From the IMG/VR virus record IMGVR_UViG_3300044951_000407, positions 1-37,641 of that record: a DNA stretch of 37,641 nt; one strand, written 5' to 3'. The notes under the pieces were generated by a model. It saw only the letters and a list, made by a program, of their open reading frames with translations. It searched no databases and was not told the DNA's origin. Within the stretch, counting starts at the first letter, position 1; every line of letters begins with the position of its first letter. A program made the translations under genes and the position numbers. Source of the stretch: a virus. This document shows positions 16,831-23,929 of the stretch, one piece after another.

Positions 16831-17097
16831 TTATTCGTAGATGACAGTTGCAGCGACCGTACCACTAAGCACCACGTTCAACCCTTGGTTAAAAAATGCC
16901 CCGTCTAAAGAGCCAAAAGGGTAAAAGGTCGCGCCAACGGGTGTAAACACACCGACCATTGTGGTGGCGGTGCCGGTCTGCACGTCATAAATGGTGATTG
17001 TAGGCGTACTGGAAGCAGAACTTACAAAGATGCCCCTGAGTTTGCCAGCACCGACTTTGATCTGTTTAGACGCCGTGATGTAGGTGTAATTTGCCAT
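16831..17097 (-). CDS. Small beta-rich virion protein
   Basis: 88 residues, beginning MANYTYITASKQIKVGAGKL and rich in Thr, Val and Gly, with regular short strands and no catalytic motif. It sits eight bases after the DUF5856-like gene and ten bases before the fibre-like gene. A head fibre, decoration or fibre-base role is possible. Nothing more specific can be read from the sequence. Confidence 0.45.
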   Translation of the reverse strand: MANYTYITASKQIKVGAGKLRGIFVSSASSTPTITIYDVQTGTATTMVGVFTPVGATFYPFGSLDGAFFNQGLNVVLSGTVAATVIYE

Positions 17098-17105
17098 GAT
17101 ATGCC

Positions 17106-17468
17106 TTACGAAAGGAACTTCAATTTGTATAAAGTAGAAAGATACAATTCGACGATTCCGTCGATTAAATTCTGTAAAGCTGAATCATCTTTGCCGCAGA
17201 CTTCGTAGCGATATTTTTCAATGTCTTCAAGTTGATCTTCCAAAAACTCGGTGACATTAGCCGTTTTCTTAGATGATTGCAAAGTGATTGCACCAATCAT
17301 GCCGTGGCGGCCTTGATACGCCTCTGCAAACCCGTCAGCCAAGTCAATGATGTTTTCATAGAACTTTTGCAGCGCTTTGTGTTTAGCGTAGCTGCGAGTG
17401 TTCAAATGCACCGAATGGGTTACATCGCGCGCTAGGAAAAACATCCCTACGAAATCGTTGCACTTCAT
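17106..17468 (-). CDS. DUF5856-like, possibly ferritin-like helical protein
   Basis: 120 residues, nearly all helical. The segment ARDVTHSVHLNTRSYAKHKA (about residues 13-32), then FYENIIDLADGFAEAYQGRH, matches the pattern I associate with the phage family DUF5856. Repeated His and Glu residues at helix spacing, and a tail segment near EDQLEDIEKYRYEV, make a Dps/ferritin-like bundle plausible (inference). It overlaps the portal gene by four bases, so it is made together with the portal. Whether it binds metal, guards DNA from oxidation or is structural cannot be decided here. Confidence 0.55.
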   Translation of the reverse strand: MKCNDFVGMFFLARDVTHSVHLNTRSYAKHKALQKFYENIIDLADGFAEAYQGRHGMIGAITLQSSKKTANVTEFLEDQLEDIEKYRYEVCGKDDSALQNLIDGIVELYLSTLYKLKFLS

Positions 17469-19636
17469 TGTGGCTGCTCCATCATTGGGGGCGGTTGCAT
17501 TTGATCGGGTGGCATCATGCCTTGATCCATAGGTGGCTGCATCATGTCTTGTTCCATAGGTGGCATCTCAAACTGCTGGCGCTGCGGGGCGCCACCAATC
17601 AGATCACCCGTATCCATCGCGGCTGCAACCGTACCCATCACGATGTCTTGAATCTGCTCAAAAGTCATGCCCGCTTGGACTGCTGAGATACGTTTGGTTT
17701 CAGCATCAAAGGCTTTAATCTGCGCTTCATAGTTCTTGCGCTCAATGTCTTGGGCTTCCATAGACTTAGACACGTTTTGCAGCATGGTGTGCATCTGTTC
17801 CATCTCTTGCGCCATCGCTTGCATCTGCTGCTCGGCGGCTTGCAAGGCTGGGTCTTTGTCACCGTCATCCATCAACTTAGGATCAATGGTCTTGGCAAAA
17901 CGTTTGGCCATCTCTTGGGCGCCAGGCCAATCCATGTTCTTAATGAACAGATCGCCCGCAACCGACCACAATTGTGGGTTGCCTTGCAACAATTGACCCA
18001 TTGACTCCAACGCTTCTTGGCGTTTGGTCATGTAGCTTGGGCCGGTCGTGACCATCACGTCGTACGTTCCAACGCCAGGGTTGTAAATCTTGTCTATTTC
18101 TAACCCGTTTTGGTCAACTATTTTCTTGACCGGCTCGGCTTGCATAGGGTCGATCTTAGCTGAGTCAGGCTCACCGTCCTCGCCCATGATTCTAGCTACC
18201 CGCTGCGTGTCGTAAATCTTTGGCACTAAGCCAATGATTTGGCGTGTGATGTGCCGAATGGCGCGCGCTAAGTTGTCAACGTAGTGATAGGTGCCGGTGT
18301 CGGTCTGACGCTCACGCGCCATGATAGCCTTGCCTGAACGCTCATTAGACGTTGCACCAAGGCTAGAGTCATATTGCCCAGTAGTGGATTTAATATCGTC
18401 GCTAGCACCCGCTTTGGCTTGCAGCAAGCCGCTTGACGCCATAGGGGGTTGGGCGCGTTGGGGGAGTGGTAATGCACTACCCGCACCGTCGGTCACATCA
18501 GGGTTTACCTCTAGATATGGCCAGTTGGTCGTGTTAGCTGTTTTCCATTGCGTTTCGTAGCCCTCAAACTGCCCGCCGTAGCCGATAAACGGTGCTTTGG
18601 GCGCCAAAGCCAACATCTCAGCCTCTTGGCTTACCCAATAGTTGTACATCCGCTGTGCATCCTTGGCATTGCGAACAATGCCCGACACATGAATGCGCCC
18701 GTCAATCTCAAATTCGTTGCCAACCACCCGCACAACCGGAATCCAATCGCCCGCCCAATCGTTATGCTCAAGCACTTCAAAGCCGTTAATCTTGCAATGT
18801 TTGACCTTTTTGACATCCACAATACGGCTTTTGATCGGCTTCATGCCCATCTGAACCATTTGCTGGTCTTCAGGCGAGCCCTTCATGGCGCTTACGTTGC
18901 CGTAGTAAAGGTTTAGCGTAGCTTTTTCATGCTCGACGTAGTAATAATCGGCAATCCGAATGGTATCTACGCTTAACCACGGTGCGTAGGATTCGTTACC
19001 CACGCTTTGCGCTTGGAGCGAGGACACGGGTTGTGCGTCAGGAAACATACGCTCAAAGTCTTCGAGCATTAAGTCTTCGGTCACAAAACACCATTGGGCG
19101 TCTGAGCCGCACGGGTCTTGGATGGTCGGATCCATGTAGACTGAGAATGAGTTGCGAATACGCCCGATCTTGATGTTCTGATCAAACGAATTGGGGCTTT
19201 CGTACTCGGTCAGCAGCCGAATGTAGCCTTCGCCATACGCCACTTGGTTCTCACAAGCGGTGTCGTATGCCACATCCGCGTCGGACATATACTCAATGTG
19301 ACGCACCATGCCGTTGAAAATCTCGGCGACTTCAATGTCAGCTTTGTCGTCAGCGGGGATTACTTTTCCGCTTGGTCGATTTTGGCGTTGGTCGTTGGTG
19401 ACTTGTCGGACGTGCTGGGGGAGTTTGTTGATGGTAAGGCAGGGGCGCGCGTTGATGGTTTGGCCTTGAACCGAGCCCCGAGTAGCCAACACGTCGGCTG
19501 GCCATTGGAACTGATTGTCGGGGCTTGCTGCGTAGAATCGAAGATCATCAAGTTCATCCTCACGGCTATCAGAATAGGCAGATATCGCCATTGTCATGCG
19601 ATGCAATGCGGTTTCTATGATGTCTTTGTCTTTCAT
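17465..19636 (-). CDS. Portal protein (P22 type)
   Basis: 723 residues. The protein forms the dodecameric ring at the unique vertex through which DNA enters and leaves. Marks of the P22 portal family include the N-terminal helical segment, the stretch RPCLTINKLPQHVRQVTNDQ followed by RQNRPSGKVIPADD (about residues 62-96), and YDTACENQVAYGEGYIRLLT (about 123-142). The 'GKAIMARERQTDTGTYHYVDNLARAIRH' region near residue 440 carries the conserved stem and clip helices. The C-terminus, past about residue 600, is a Gln/Met/Pro-rich coiled-coil barrel and tail. The length is close to P22 gp1 (725). The ATG overlaps the GroES-like gene's stop by four bases. Confidence 0.92.
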   Translation of the reverse strand: MKDKDIIETALHRMTMAISAYSDSREDELDDLRFYAASPDNQFQWPADVLATRGSVQGQTINARPCLTINKLPQHVRQVTNDQRQNRPSGKVIPADDKADIEVAEIFNGMVRHIEYMSDADVAYDTACENQVAYGEGYIRLLTEYESPNSFDQNIKIGRIRNSFSVYMDPTIQDPCGSDAQWCFVTEDLMLEDFERMFPDAQPVSSLQAQSVGNESYAPWLSVDTIRIADYYYVEHEKATLNLYYGNVSAMKGSPEDQQMVQMGMKPIKSRIVDVKKVKHCKINGFEVLEHNDWAGDWIPVVRVVGNEFEIDGRIHVSGIVRNAKDAQRMYNYWVSQEAEMLALAPKAPFIGYGGQFEGYETQWKTANTTNWPYLEVNPDVTDGAGSALPLPQRAQPPMASSGLLQAKAGASDDIKSTTGQYDSSLGATSNERSGKAIMARERQTDTGTYHYVDNLARAIRHITRQIIGLVPKIYDTQRVARIMGEDGEPDSAKIDPMQAEPVKKIVDQNGLEIDKIYNPGVGTYDVMVTTGPSYMTKRQEALESMGQLLQGNPQLWSVAGDLFIKNMDWPGAQEMAKRFAKTIDPKLMDDGDKDPALQAAEQQMQAMAQEMEQMHTMLQNVSKSMEAQDIERKNYEAQIKAFDAETKRISAVQAGMTFEQIQDIVMGTVAAAMDTGDLIGGAPQRQQFEMPPMEQDMMQPPMDQGMMPPDQMQPPPMMEQPQ

Positions 19637-19878
19637 ACCAATCCGATTACGTCCTTGTCTTTCATCAGGATCAAATCTTCGTACTTGCGGTCAATTGTAC
19701 CGCTGTACATGACGTGATCACCTACGGCAACCATTAAGGGCCGTTTAGAGTCTTTCTTGCCTCGCCCGACTGCCACGACCACGCCTGTGCGGGTGTCTTC
19801 CTCGGGTAGGATTAGCAACCCGCTTTGCACAAACGGGTCAGGGCGTACCGCAATGTTGTCGTTTAATGGTCTGATCAT
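19633..19878 (-). CDS. GroES-like co-chaperonin (Cpn10)
   Basis: 81 residues with the Cpn10 order of motifs: an N-terminal IRPLNDNIAVRPDP strand (residues 2-15), a short mobile loop containing SGLLILPEEDTRTG (19-32), then VVVAVGRG (33-40), VAVGDHVMYSG (50-60) and a C-terminal 'YEDLILMKDKDVIGLV' (66-81). Cellular GroES is about 95-97 residues, and the loss is mostly between the VAVGRG and VGDHV motifs. The hydrophobic LLIL in the loop corresponds to the GroEL-binding tripeptide. It may replace host GroES and widen or redirect the GroEL cage for coat folding, as T4 gp31 does (family knowledge). It lies between the terminase block and the portal, joined to both by ATGA overlaps. Confidence 0.8.
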   Translation of the reverse strand: MIRPLNDNIAVRPDPFVQSGLLILPEEDTRTGVVVAVGRGKKDSKRPLMVAVGDHVMYSGTIDRKYEDLILMKDKDVIGLV

Positions 19879-20024
19879 TTCTTTTTTGCAGTTTTGGCTG
19901 ATTGTTTGAAATCTTTAGCGGTTGGGGCGTTTTTTGACCCGACTTTGTTCATTTTCTCGCCCGAGCCCTCTTTAATGCGCTCGCGTTTTGCGTGAATATT
20001 TGCGTAGAGTCCAGTTTTCAACAT
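19875..20024 (-). CDS. Small basic conserved phage protein
   Basis: 49 residues starting MLKTGLYANIHAKRERIKEG and ending in a basic KDFKQSAKTAKKK tail. The start at 20024 is preferred because AAGGTGG lies just before it and ATGTTGA overlaps the upstream stop. The longer in-frame form (to 20099) would lie inside the previous gene and has an unrelated Cys-rich start. Very similar short proteins ('tGLYANIHaKr.RI..GS.EkMrk.GskgaPt') are common near the terminase and portal genes of aquatic phages (recollection). The function is unknown. The charge suggests binding to nucleic acid or to packaged DNA. Confidence 0.7.
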   Translation of the reverse strand: MLKTGLYANIHAKRERIKEGSGEKMNKVGSKNAPTAKDFKQSAKTAKKK

Positions 20025-20275
20025 TTCCACCTTTTTAAAGATGCCTTTGCACGTTCGCCATCCTTGGCATGGGCTGCAACCGCACCCATTCTTGCACAAA
20101 AGGACGCCTTGCGCCCTTTATCTGCTTCGGTCTTAGGATTGGGGGCGGGTGCTTTTAGGTTTGAGCCCGTTTCCGCATTGTACTTGGCTCGGCCCTTGGC
20201 AGTTAACCCCGCGCCTTGAGAGGCGGGCAATTTCTCGCCACGCCCCACAGATAAAGATACGGATTTCTTAGCCAT
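20018..20275 (-). CDS. Conserved basic phage protein (DUF6321-like)
   Basis: 85 residues. The core reads GAGLTAKGRAKYNAETGSNL (residues 21-40), then KAPAPNPKT and RKASFCARMGAV, and the end is 'HAKDGERAKASLKRWKC'. I recall this pattern from many phage proteins near terminase or portal genes, annotated DUF6321, with unknown function. It is strongly basic, with about one Lys or Arg in five. It starts on the last base of the 152-residue gene and overlaps the next gene by 7 bases. A DNA-binding or packaging helper role is plausible, but inferred from charge and position only. Confidence 0.65.
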   Translation of the reverse strand: MAKKSVSLSVGRGEKLPASQGAGLTAKGRAKYNAETGSNLKAPAPNPKTEADKGRKASFCARMGAVAAHAKDGERAKASLKRWKC

Positions 20276-20733
20276 TATGCGCAGTGAATGATTGCAAAGT
20301 TAAGGACAACAGCTTCAGCGAGTGGGTTTGCGCTAATGTTACGCAAGGTGATGGTAGCCGAGCCCGCCGCCATGCTAGACACAAAAGCGTTGTAAGACGC
20401 TGACGTGCCGTTGGTCACATTTAAAAGCAACACGTCTTTGGCTGACAACACGCTGTTGGTCAGTGTAAAAGTTACGTTTGTGGTTGCAGCCAAGGAGGCT
20501 GCGTTCAAGGTAATCTGACCGGCAGAGGCGTTAAGCGTCACACCGGTAGATTTGCTTGTAAGTTGAGTGACCGCACCTTGTGCCGGAGCTCCATAACCAA
20601 TCTCTGTGTCTGCGTAAACAGTTGTACCTTCGATTGTGCTAGGTGTTGTTAGGCCAATAGGCGAATTGTCAACGGTACCGCCAGAGATAATTTGATCGCT
20701 AAAAGCGACACCGATTGCTTGTGTATTAGGCAT
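20275..20733 (-). CDS. Beta-rich virion protein candidate
   Basis: 152 residues starting MPNTQAIGVAFSDQIISGGT. The start at 20733 is chosen because the large terminase ends TGA at 20735-20737, giving TGAaATG with a GGGAG ribosome site. A 31-codon extension to 20826 would overlap the terminase in another frame. The protein is rich in Thr, Ala, Ser and Val, with strand-forming segments (ITLNAASLAATTNVTFTLTN) and a hydrophobic C-terminus. The composition suits a virion surface protein. The family is not recognised. Confidence 0.5.
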   Translation of the reverse strand: MPNTQAIGVAFSDQIISGGTVDNSPIGLTTPSTIEGTTVYADTEIGYGAPAQGAVTQLTSKSTGVTLNASAGQITLNAASLAATTNVTFTLTNSVLSAKDVLLLNVTNGTSASYNAFVSSMAAGSATITLRNISANPLAEAVVLNFAIIHCA

Positions 20734-20734
20734 T

Positions 20735-22255
20735 TCAAGCTCCCATCCAAGAAGTTTGTAAACTATTAGTTGATTGACTACGACGTTTAGGTTCTGCGTA
20801 CTCACGGTGCGCGACGGGGAATGCAAACGTCACGCATATAGCATCTGCTGCATCAGGCGAGGCTAGGCCCCGCGCTTTCATGTCCTTCTTAGACTCTAAA
20901 AAGATCGTACCTTTAGAGTCGGGCTTCATTATGGGTGATATTAAATCAGTTTTAAGCACTCTGTCACTAGGAATCGATGCAGTTTTGAGCCATTGACGCA
21001 TATCACCCCACATCTGAGCCCTTAAATTACCATACATCAGCGGATTTTTTGATTTATTGCCAAAATTGACACCCCTAATCTTGTACCGCTGCTCTTTTAG
21101 ACGATCCACAACGCCCCCGCCCACGCCACCTTCGTCAATCACGACCAACGCGGGCTTATATTCCTCAATACACTCAATGACATGGCCCACCACGGTCATC
21201 GTATCGTCGCCTTTGAAGCGTTTGATGCCAATAATGTCACGCCCTTGGCGTATGGCGATCACGGTTGAGTCAGAACCGAACCGTGCAGGGTCAACGCCCA
21301 CGATAATGGGGGCGGACAGGTCTTTGAGCCGTGGCCGACGCATGGCTTCATCAACGATTGATGACGATATAAACTGATCATCCCCCGCTGACGGGAAGTC
21401 ACCGTAGACTTCGACTGCCGCTTGAGATGAATCTGCACCATACTCGTCGATGATCTGCTGGTACACCGCCTTGTCCGTACCCTCGACCGTTCTAGCGTCC
21501 ACAATCTTAGTGTTCCAAAAGTCACGCTTAGAGTTGTGGCATTCGTAGAAGTAGCCGGTGTTGCGACGCGGGTTCGAGAACGCCAACCAAAAACGGTTAG
21601 GCGTGTTTTCGGTAAAGAAGCCAGCGGTGACCGCCCAAATAGCGTCGTCAATACCGGACGCCTCGTCAAAGATTACCATTACGCCGTCGTAGTTGTGAAC
21701 CCCCGCGTACGCGTCAGGGTTCTCGCTTGACCACAAGCGCCCTTCCACCGACCAATAGCGTGTGCCTTTCTTTAGATCACGCTCAACCAGTTCTGTAATC
21801 CACTTGGCGGGCATGAGCCGTGTGGCGCTGACTTCAAACCAATGGCTGTTGAGTGACATGGCTAACCACTTGGTAATCTCGGCCCAGGTGACGCTTCTGA
21901 GCTGTGACTCAGAGTTTGCCGAGATGATGGTAGTCGAGCCAATCCGTGTGGAGAGCATCCATAAGGTAAGCCAACTGACTAGCGCCGACTTGCCAATCCC
22001 GCGACCGGATGACGTTGCCATCCTGAAAGTGTCAAAGTCAATCTTGCCGCCGTTCTGCTTAATGTGGGCAGTCAAGTCAGACAGCACTTCGCGCTGCCAC
22101 CGGCGTGGGCCGGTGAAGTTTTCAAGCGGGGTGCCTTTCTGACCCCAAGGGAACGCGTACAAGACAAAGGAGAGGGGATCGTCTTTGATCTTAGGCGCCC
22201 AGAGGCGGCTCATTAGAGCCATCTCTTCGTCTGGGGAGTAGAGGGGGGTTTGCAT
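20735..22255 (-). CDS. terL: Terminase large subunit (packaging ATPase/nuclease)
   Basis: 506 residues. The N-terminal ATPase has a Walker A SGRGIGKSAL (about residues 83-92) and a Walker B VMVIFDEAS (about 192-200, Asp197-Glu198). The C-terminal RNase-H-like nuclease has VGVDPARFGSDS (about 319-330, Asp322), VVIDEGGVGGG (about 371-381) and SPDAADA (about 466-472), which supply the acidic metal ligands. It powers DNA entry through the portal and cuts the concatemer. It is the first gene of the leftward late operon and starts at the repeat-rich control region. Unusually, the likely small subunit is on the opposite strand, about 1.7 kb away (23930-24421). Confidence 0.93.
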   Translation of the reverse strand: MQTPLYSPDEEMALMSRLWAPKIKDDPLSFVLYAFPWGQKGTPLENFTGPRRWQREVLSDLTAHIKQNGGKIDFDTFRMATSSGRGIGKSALVSWLTLWMLSTRIGSTTIISANSESQLRSVTWAEITKWLAMSLNSHWFEVSATRLMPAKWITELVERDLKKGTRYWSVEGRLWSSENPDAYAGVHNYDGVMVIFDEASGIDDAIWAVTAGFFTENTPNRFWLAFSNPRRNTGYFYECHNSKRDFWNTKIVDARTVEGTDKAVYQQIIDEYGADSSQAAVEVYGDFPSAGDDQFISSSIVDEAMRRPRLKDLSAPIIVGVDPARFGSDSTVIAIRQGRDIIGIKRFKGDDTMTVVGHVIECIEEYKPALVVIDEGGVGGGVVDRLKEQRYKIRGVNFGNKSKNPLMYGNLRAQMWGDMRQWLKTASIPSDRVLKTDLISPIMKPDSKGTIFLESKKDMKARGLASPDAADAICVTFAFPVAHREYAEPKRRSQSTNSLQTSWMGA

Positions 22256-22642
22256 AAGGCTGATTGTAAATGAAGAAATAATAATAAAAAATAAATTTTT
22301 GGGGTGAACCCTCCGCTAGCTAGGGCTCCTCGCAGGGCCCTCCCCCCCCCACCCCTGGCTGTTGCGCTGCAACATTGCTGCACTGCGGCATAGGGTTGTT
22401 GGACAACTTACATCTCTAGTTGTTGGACATCTGTCATCTAGTTTTCCAACGACTAGATGTCCAATGTCTGACAACGTACTTGTTGCGTTGCAACATGACA
22501 TGATGCATTGCAACATTCACAGCTCGAGCATTGTGCAATGCAGCATAAATATATTTGATTATTGTGAGCTTTTGTGAGCATTGTAAGTATTTGTGTGTTA
22601 TACTATGTATTCCTAATCTGATTTATCACACAAGGAAATAAC
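22256..22642. promoter_or_regulatory. Divergent control region rich in short repeats
   Basis: 387 bases without a credible gene, between terL (leftward) and the early genes (rightward). TGCAACAT occurs three times (22368-22375, 22489-22496, 22509-22516). There is an 8-bp inverted repeat, CATCTAGT (22435-22442) with ACTAGATG (22452-22459). TTGGACAT (22423-22430) is matched by its complement ATGTCCAA (22457-22464). The stretch 22268-22300 is an A/T tract just upstream of terL. The layout fits operators for a divergent promoter pair. A replication or packaging site is an alternative. Confidence 0.55.
22596..22604 (+). promoter_or_regulatory. Extended -10 promoter element
   Basis: TGTTATACT at 22596-22604 is a good extended -10 box (TGnTATACT), 38 bases before the ATG at 22643. 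No good -35 is seen at 17 bases, which extended -10 promoters can do without. It would drive the first rightward genes. Confidence 0.5.
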
Positions 22643-22843
22643 ATGGCAAAGTACAAGCTAGATGTAAAGCGCGATGTCGACACAGACGAGTCAGGCTCTT
22701 TCATATTGAACCTAGTCTATGGCTGGAGGTTCTATGACGACCTAGTGCACGTGCGTGGTTACGATTCAATGAAAGAGCTGCGCGATGCGGTTAAAACTGA
22801 CGTTATACCCTGTACATGTCGCGAGTGTATTGAGCAAAAATAG
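22643..22843 (+). CDS. Small acidic/basic protein of unknown function
   Basis: 66 residues. It starts MAKYKLDVKRDVDTDESGSF, has a beta-rich middle (ILNLVYGWRFYDDLVHVRGY) and ends with a CTCRECIEQK segment whose three cysteines could hold a metal. The leader ACAAGGAAATAAC gives a good ribosome site and recurs almost unchanged before the next gene. It is the first rightward gene after the control region, a place where phages often put host-takeover proteins. The family is not recognised. Confidence 0.55.
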   Translation: MAKYKLDVKRDVDTDESGSFILNLVYGWRFYDDLVHVRGYDSMKELRDAVKTDVIPCTCRECIEQK

Positions 22844-22904
22844 TCCGGCTGCAGAGCCCTTTCTCGCTGCCACCTAACCCGATTTAATCGAACAAGGAAA
22901 TAAA

Positions 22905-23642
22905 ATGCTATCAATATCATCCGATGCAAAAACAGTAAAAGGCCTCAAGCTTGGTTTTCTAACAGGCATACTGTATCTCACACCTAGCGATCTCTCAGGC
23001 CAACAGGTTTGCCCTATGGCCAAGCTTGCAGAATGCGAGGCGCCATGCTTGTTTAGTGCCGGCCGTGGCGCGTTTACTAGCGTACAAATTGCGCGCCTAT
23101 CAAAAACAGATTGGTTTTTTAACGATCGTGAATCGTTTATGGCCGAATTGATCGATAGTGTTTTTGCTTTAATCCGTCAAGCCATGCGGCAAAGTTTAAC
23201 GCCAGTGGTACGCCTAAACGGCACTAGCGATATCAGATGGGAAAGCATACCGGTTACATATAAAGGTATTACATACACAAGTATTTTTGCCCTATTTCCA
23301 CAAGTACAGTTTTATGACTATACCAAGCTTGCTAACCGTAAAAACGTACCAAGCAATTACGATCTGACATTTTCCTATAGTGGCGCGCTGGCATACCAAA
23401 AGTATGTACAGCAAGCCATTGCTAGCAAAATGCGTATTGCTGTGGTGTTTAGAACCGTGGCCGATATCCCCAAAAGCTTTTTGGGTTTGCGCGTGATACC
23501 TGGCGATAACTCGGATATCCGTCACGTAGAACCCAAAAATCGTATTGTGGCCTTATATGCTAAAGGCCAAGCCAAAAAGGATACAGGCCCTTTTGTAGTT
23601 GATACCCTTCGTAAAATTATCCCCATCAAGCTTGCAGCATAA
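22905..23642 (+). CDS. Gp88-family phage protein
   Basis: 245 residues. The order of motifs (LSISSDAKTVKGLKLGFLTG, 'ILYLtPsdLSGqqVCP', 'SAGRGAF..VQ.AR', 'tpVvRLNGTSDIRWES', 'fYDYTK.anRk', then 'vaLyAKGQAKKDTGPFVVDT') matches the widespread phage family 'gene product 88' as I recall it. Its biochemical role is not established. Cysteines at about residues 36, 44 and 48 are conserved-looking, and the Arg-Leu-Asn-Gly-Thr-Ser-Asp-Ile motif looks like an active-site loop, so an enzyme with a barrel fold is possible (inference). The leader ACAAGGAAATAAA gives the ribosome site. Confidence 0.65.
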   Translation: MLSISSDAKTVKGLKLGFLTGILYLTPSDLSGQQVCPMAKLAECEAPCLFSAGRGAFTSVQIARLSKTDWFFNDRESFMAELIDSVFALIRQAMRQSLTPVVRLNGTSDIRWESIPVTYKGITYTSIFALFPQVQFYDYTKLANRKNVPSNYDLTFSYSGALAYQKYVQQAIASKMRIAVVFRTVADIPKSFLGLRVIPGDNSDIRHVEPKNRIVALYAKGQAKKDTGPFVVDTLRKIIPIKLAA

Positions 23643-23684
23643 ACCCCACGGCCACGCGAGTGGCCATCACTTGGAGCAATAACT

Positions 23685-23759
23685 ATGTCAGAGAAAATCC
23701 ACGCCACGCTAGCAGCAATACTTATGAGTATTGCTTTCTTACTCTCACTCTATCTTTAG
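23685..23759 (+). CDS. 24-residue single-helix membrane peptide
   Basis: A short frame read directly: ATG at 23685, TAG at 23757-23759, product MSEKIHATLAAILMSIAFLL plus SLYL. A charged start (SEKIH) is followed by one hydrophobic helix to the end. A GGAG ribosome site (TTGGAGCAATAACT) precedes it by nine bases. It is the first of two such peptides in a row and both lie before a strong terminator. Holin-like, membrane-sealing or host-inhibiting peptides can be this small. The role is unknown. Confidence 0.5.
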   Translation: MSEKIHATLAAILMSIAFLLSLYL

Positions 23760-23766
23760 GTTCAAA

Positions 23767-23829
23767 ATGACCATTTCCCTAATCGCAGCGGCACTAGTCA
23801 TCATCACAATACTAGTCTTTGATTTATAA
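23767..23829 (+). CDS. 20-residue single-helix membrane peptide
   Basis: ATG at 23767, TAA at 23827-23829, product MTISLIAAALVIITILVFDL, which is almost wholly hydrophobic. It begins seven bases after the stop of the 24-residue peptide and ends 13 bases before a terminator. The ribosome site is weak (AGGTTC), so translation may be coupled to the first peptide. The pair may act together in the membrane. It could also be chance, since so short a frame has no statistical weight of its own. Confidence 0.4.
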   Translation: MTISLIAAALVIITILVFDL

Positions 23830-23842
23830 CCCCTCTAAAACG

Positions 23843-23865
23843 AACCCGCTCAGGCGGGTTTTTTT
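23843..23865 (+). terminator. Rho-independent terminator
   Basis: AACCCGC (23843-23849) pairs with GCGGGTT (23854-23860) around a TCAG loop, followed by five more T's. This is a classic intrinsic terminator. It ends the first rightward transcript (22643-23829) and separates it from terS. Confidence 0.85.
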
Positions 23866-23929
23866 ATGCCACCTATACATTCACCCCTAATTAACCATAA
23901 AATGCGCTAACGTGTATCAGGGAGAAACC

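Noticed and set aside
22316-22577. Frames in the divergent control region (22316-22516 minus, 22362-22577 plus)
   Set aside because: They are built of the short repeats of the region. Composition is unlike the other proteins and the two overlap each other.
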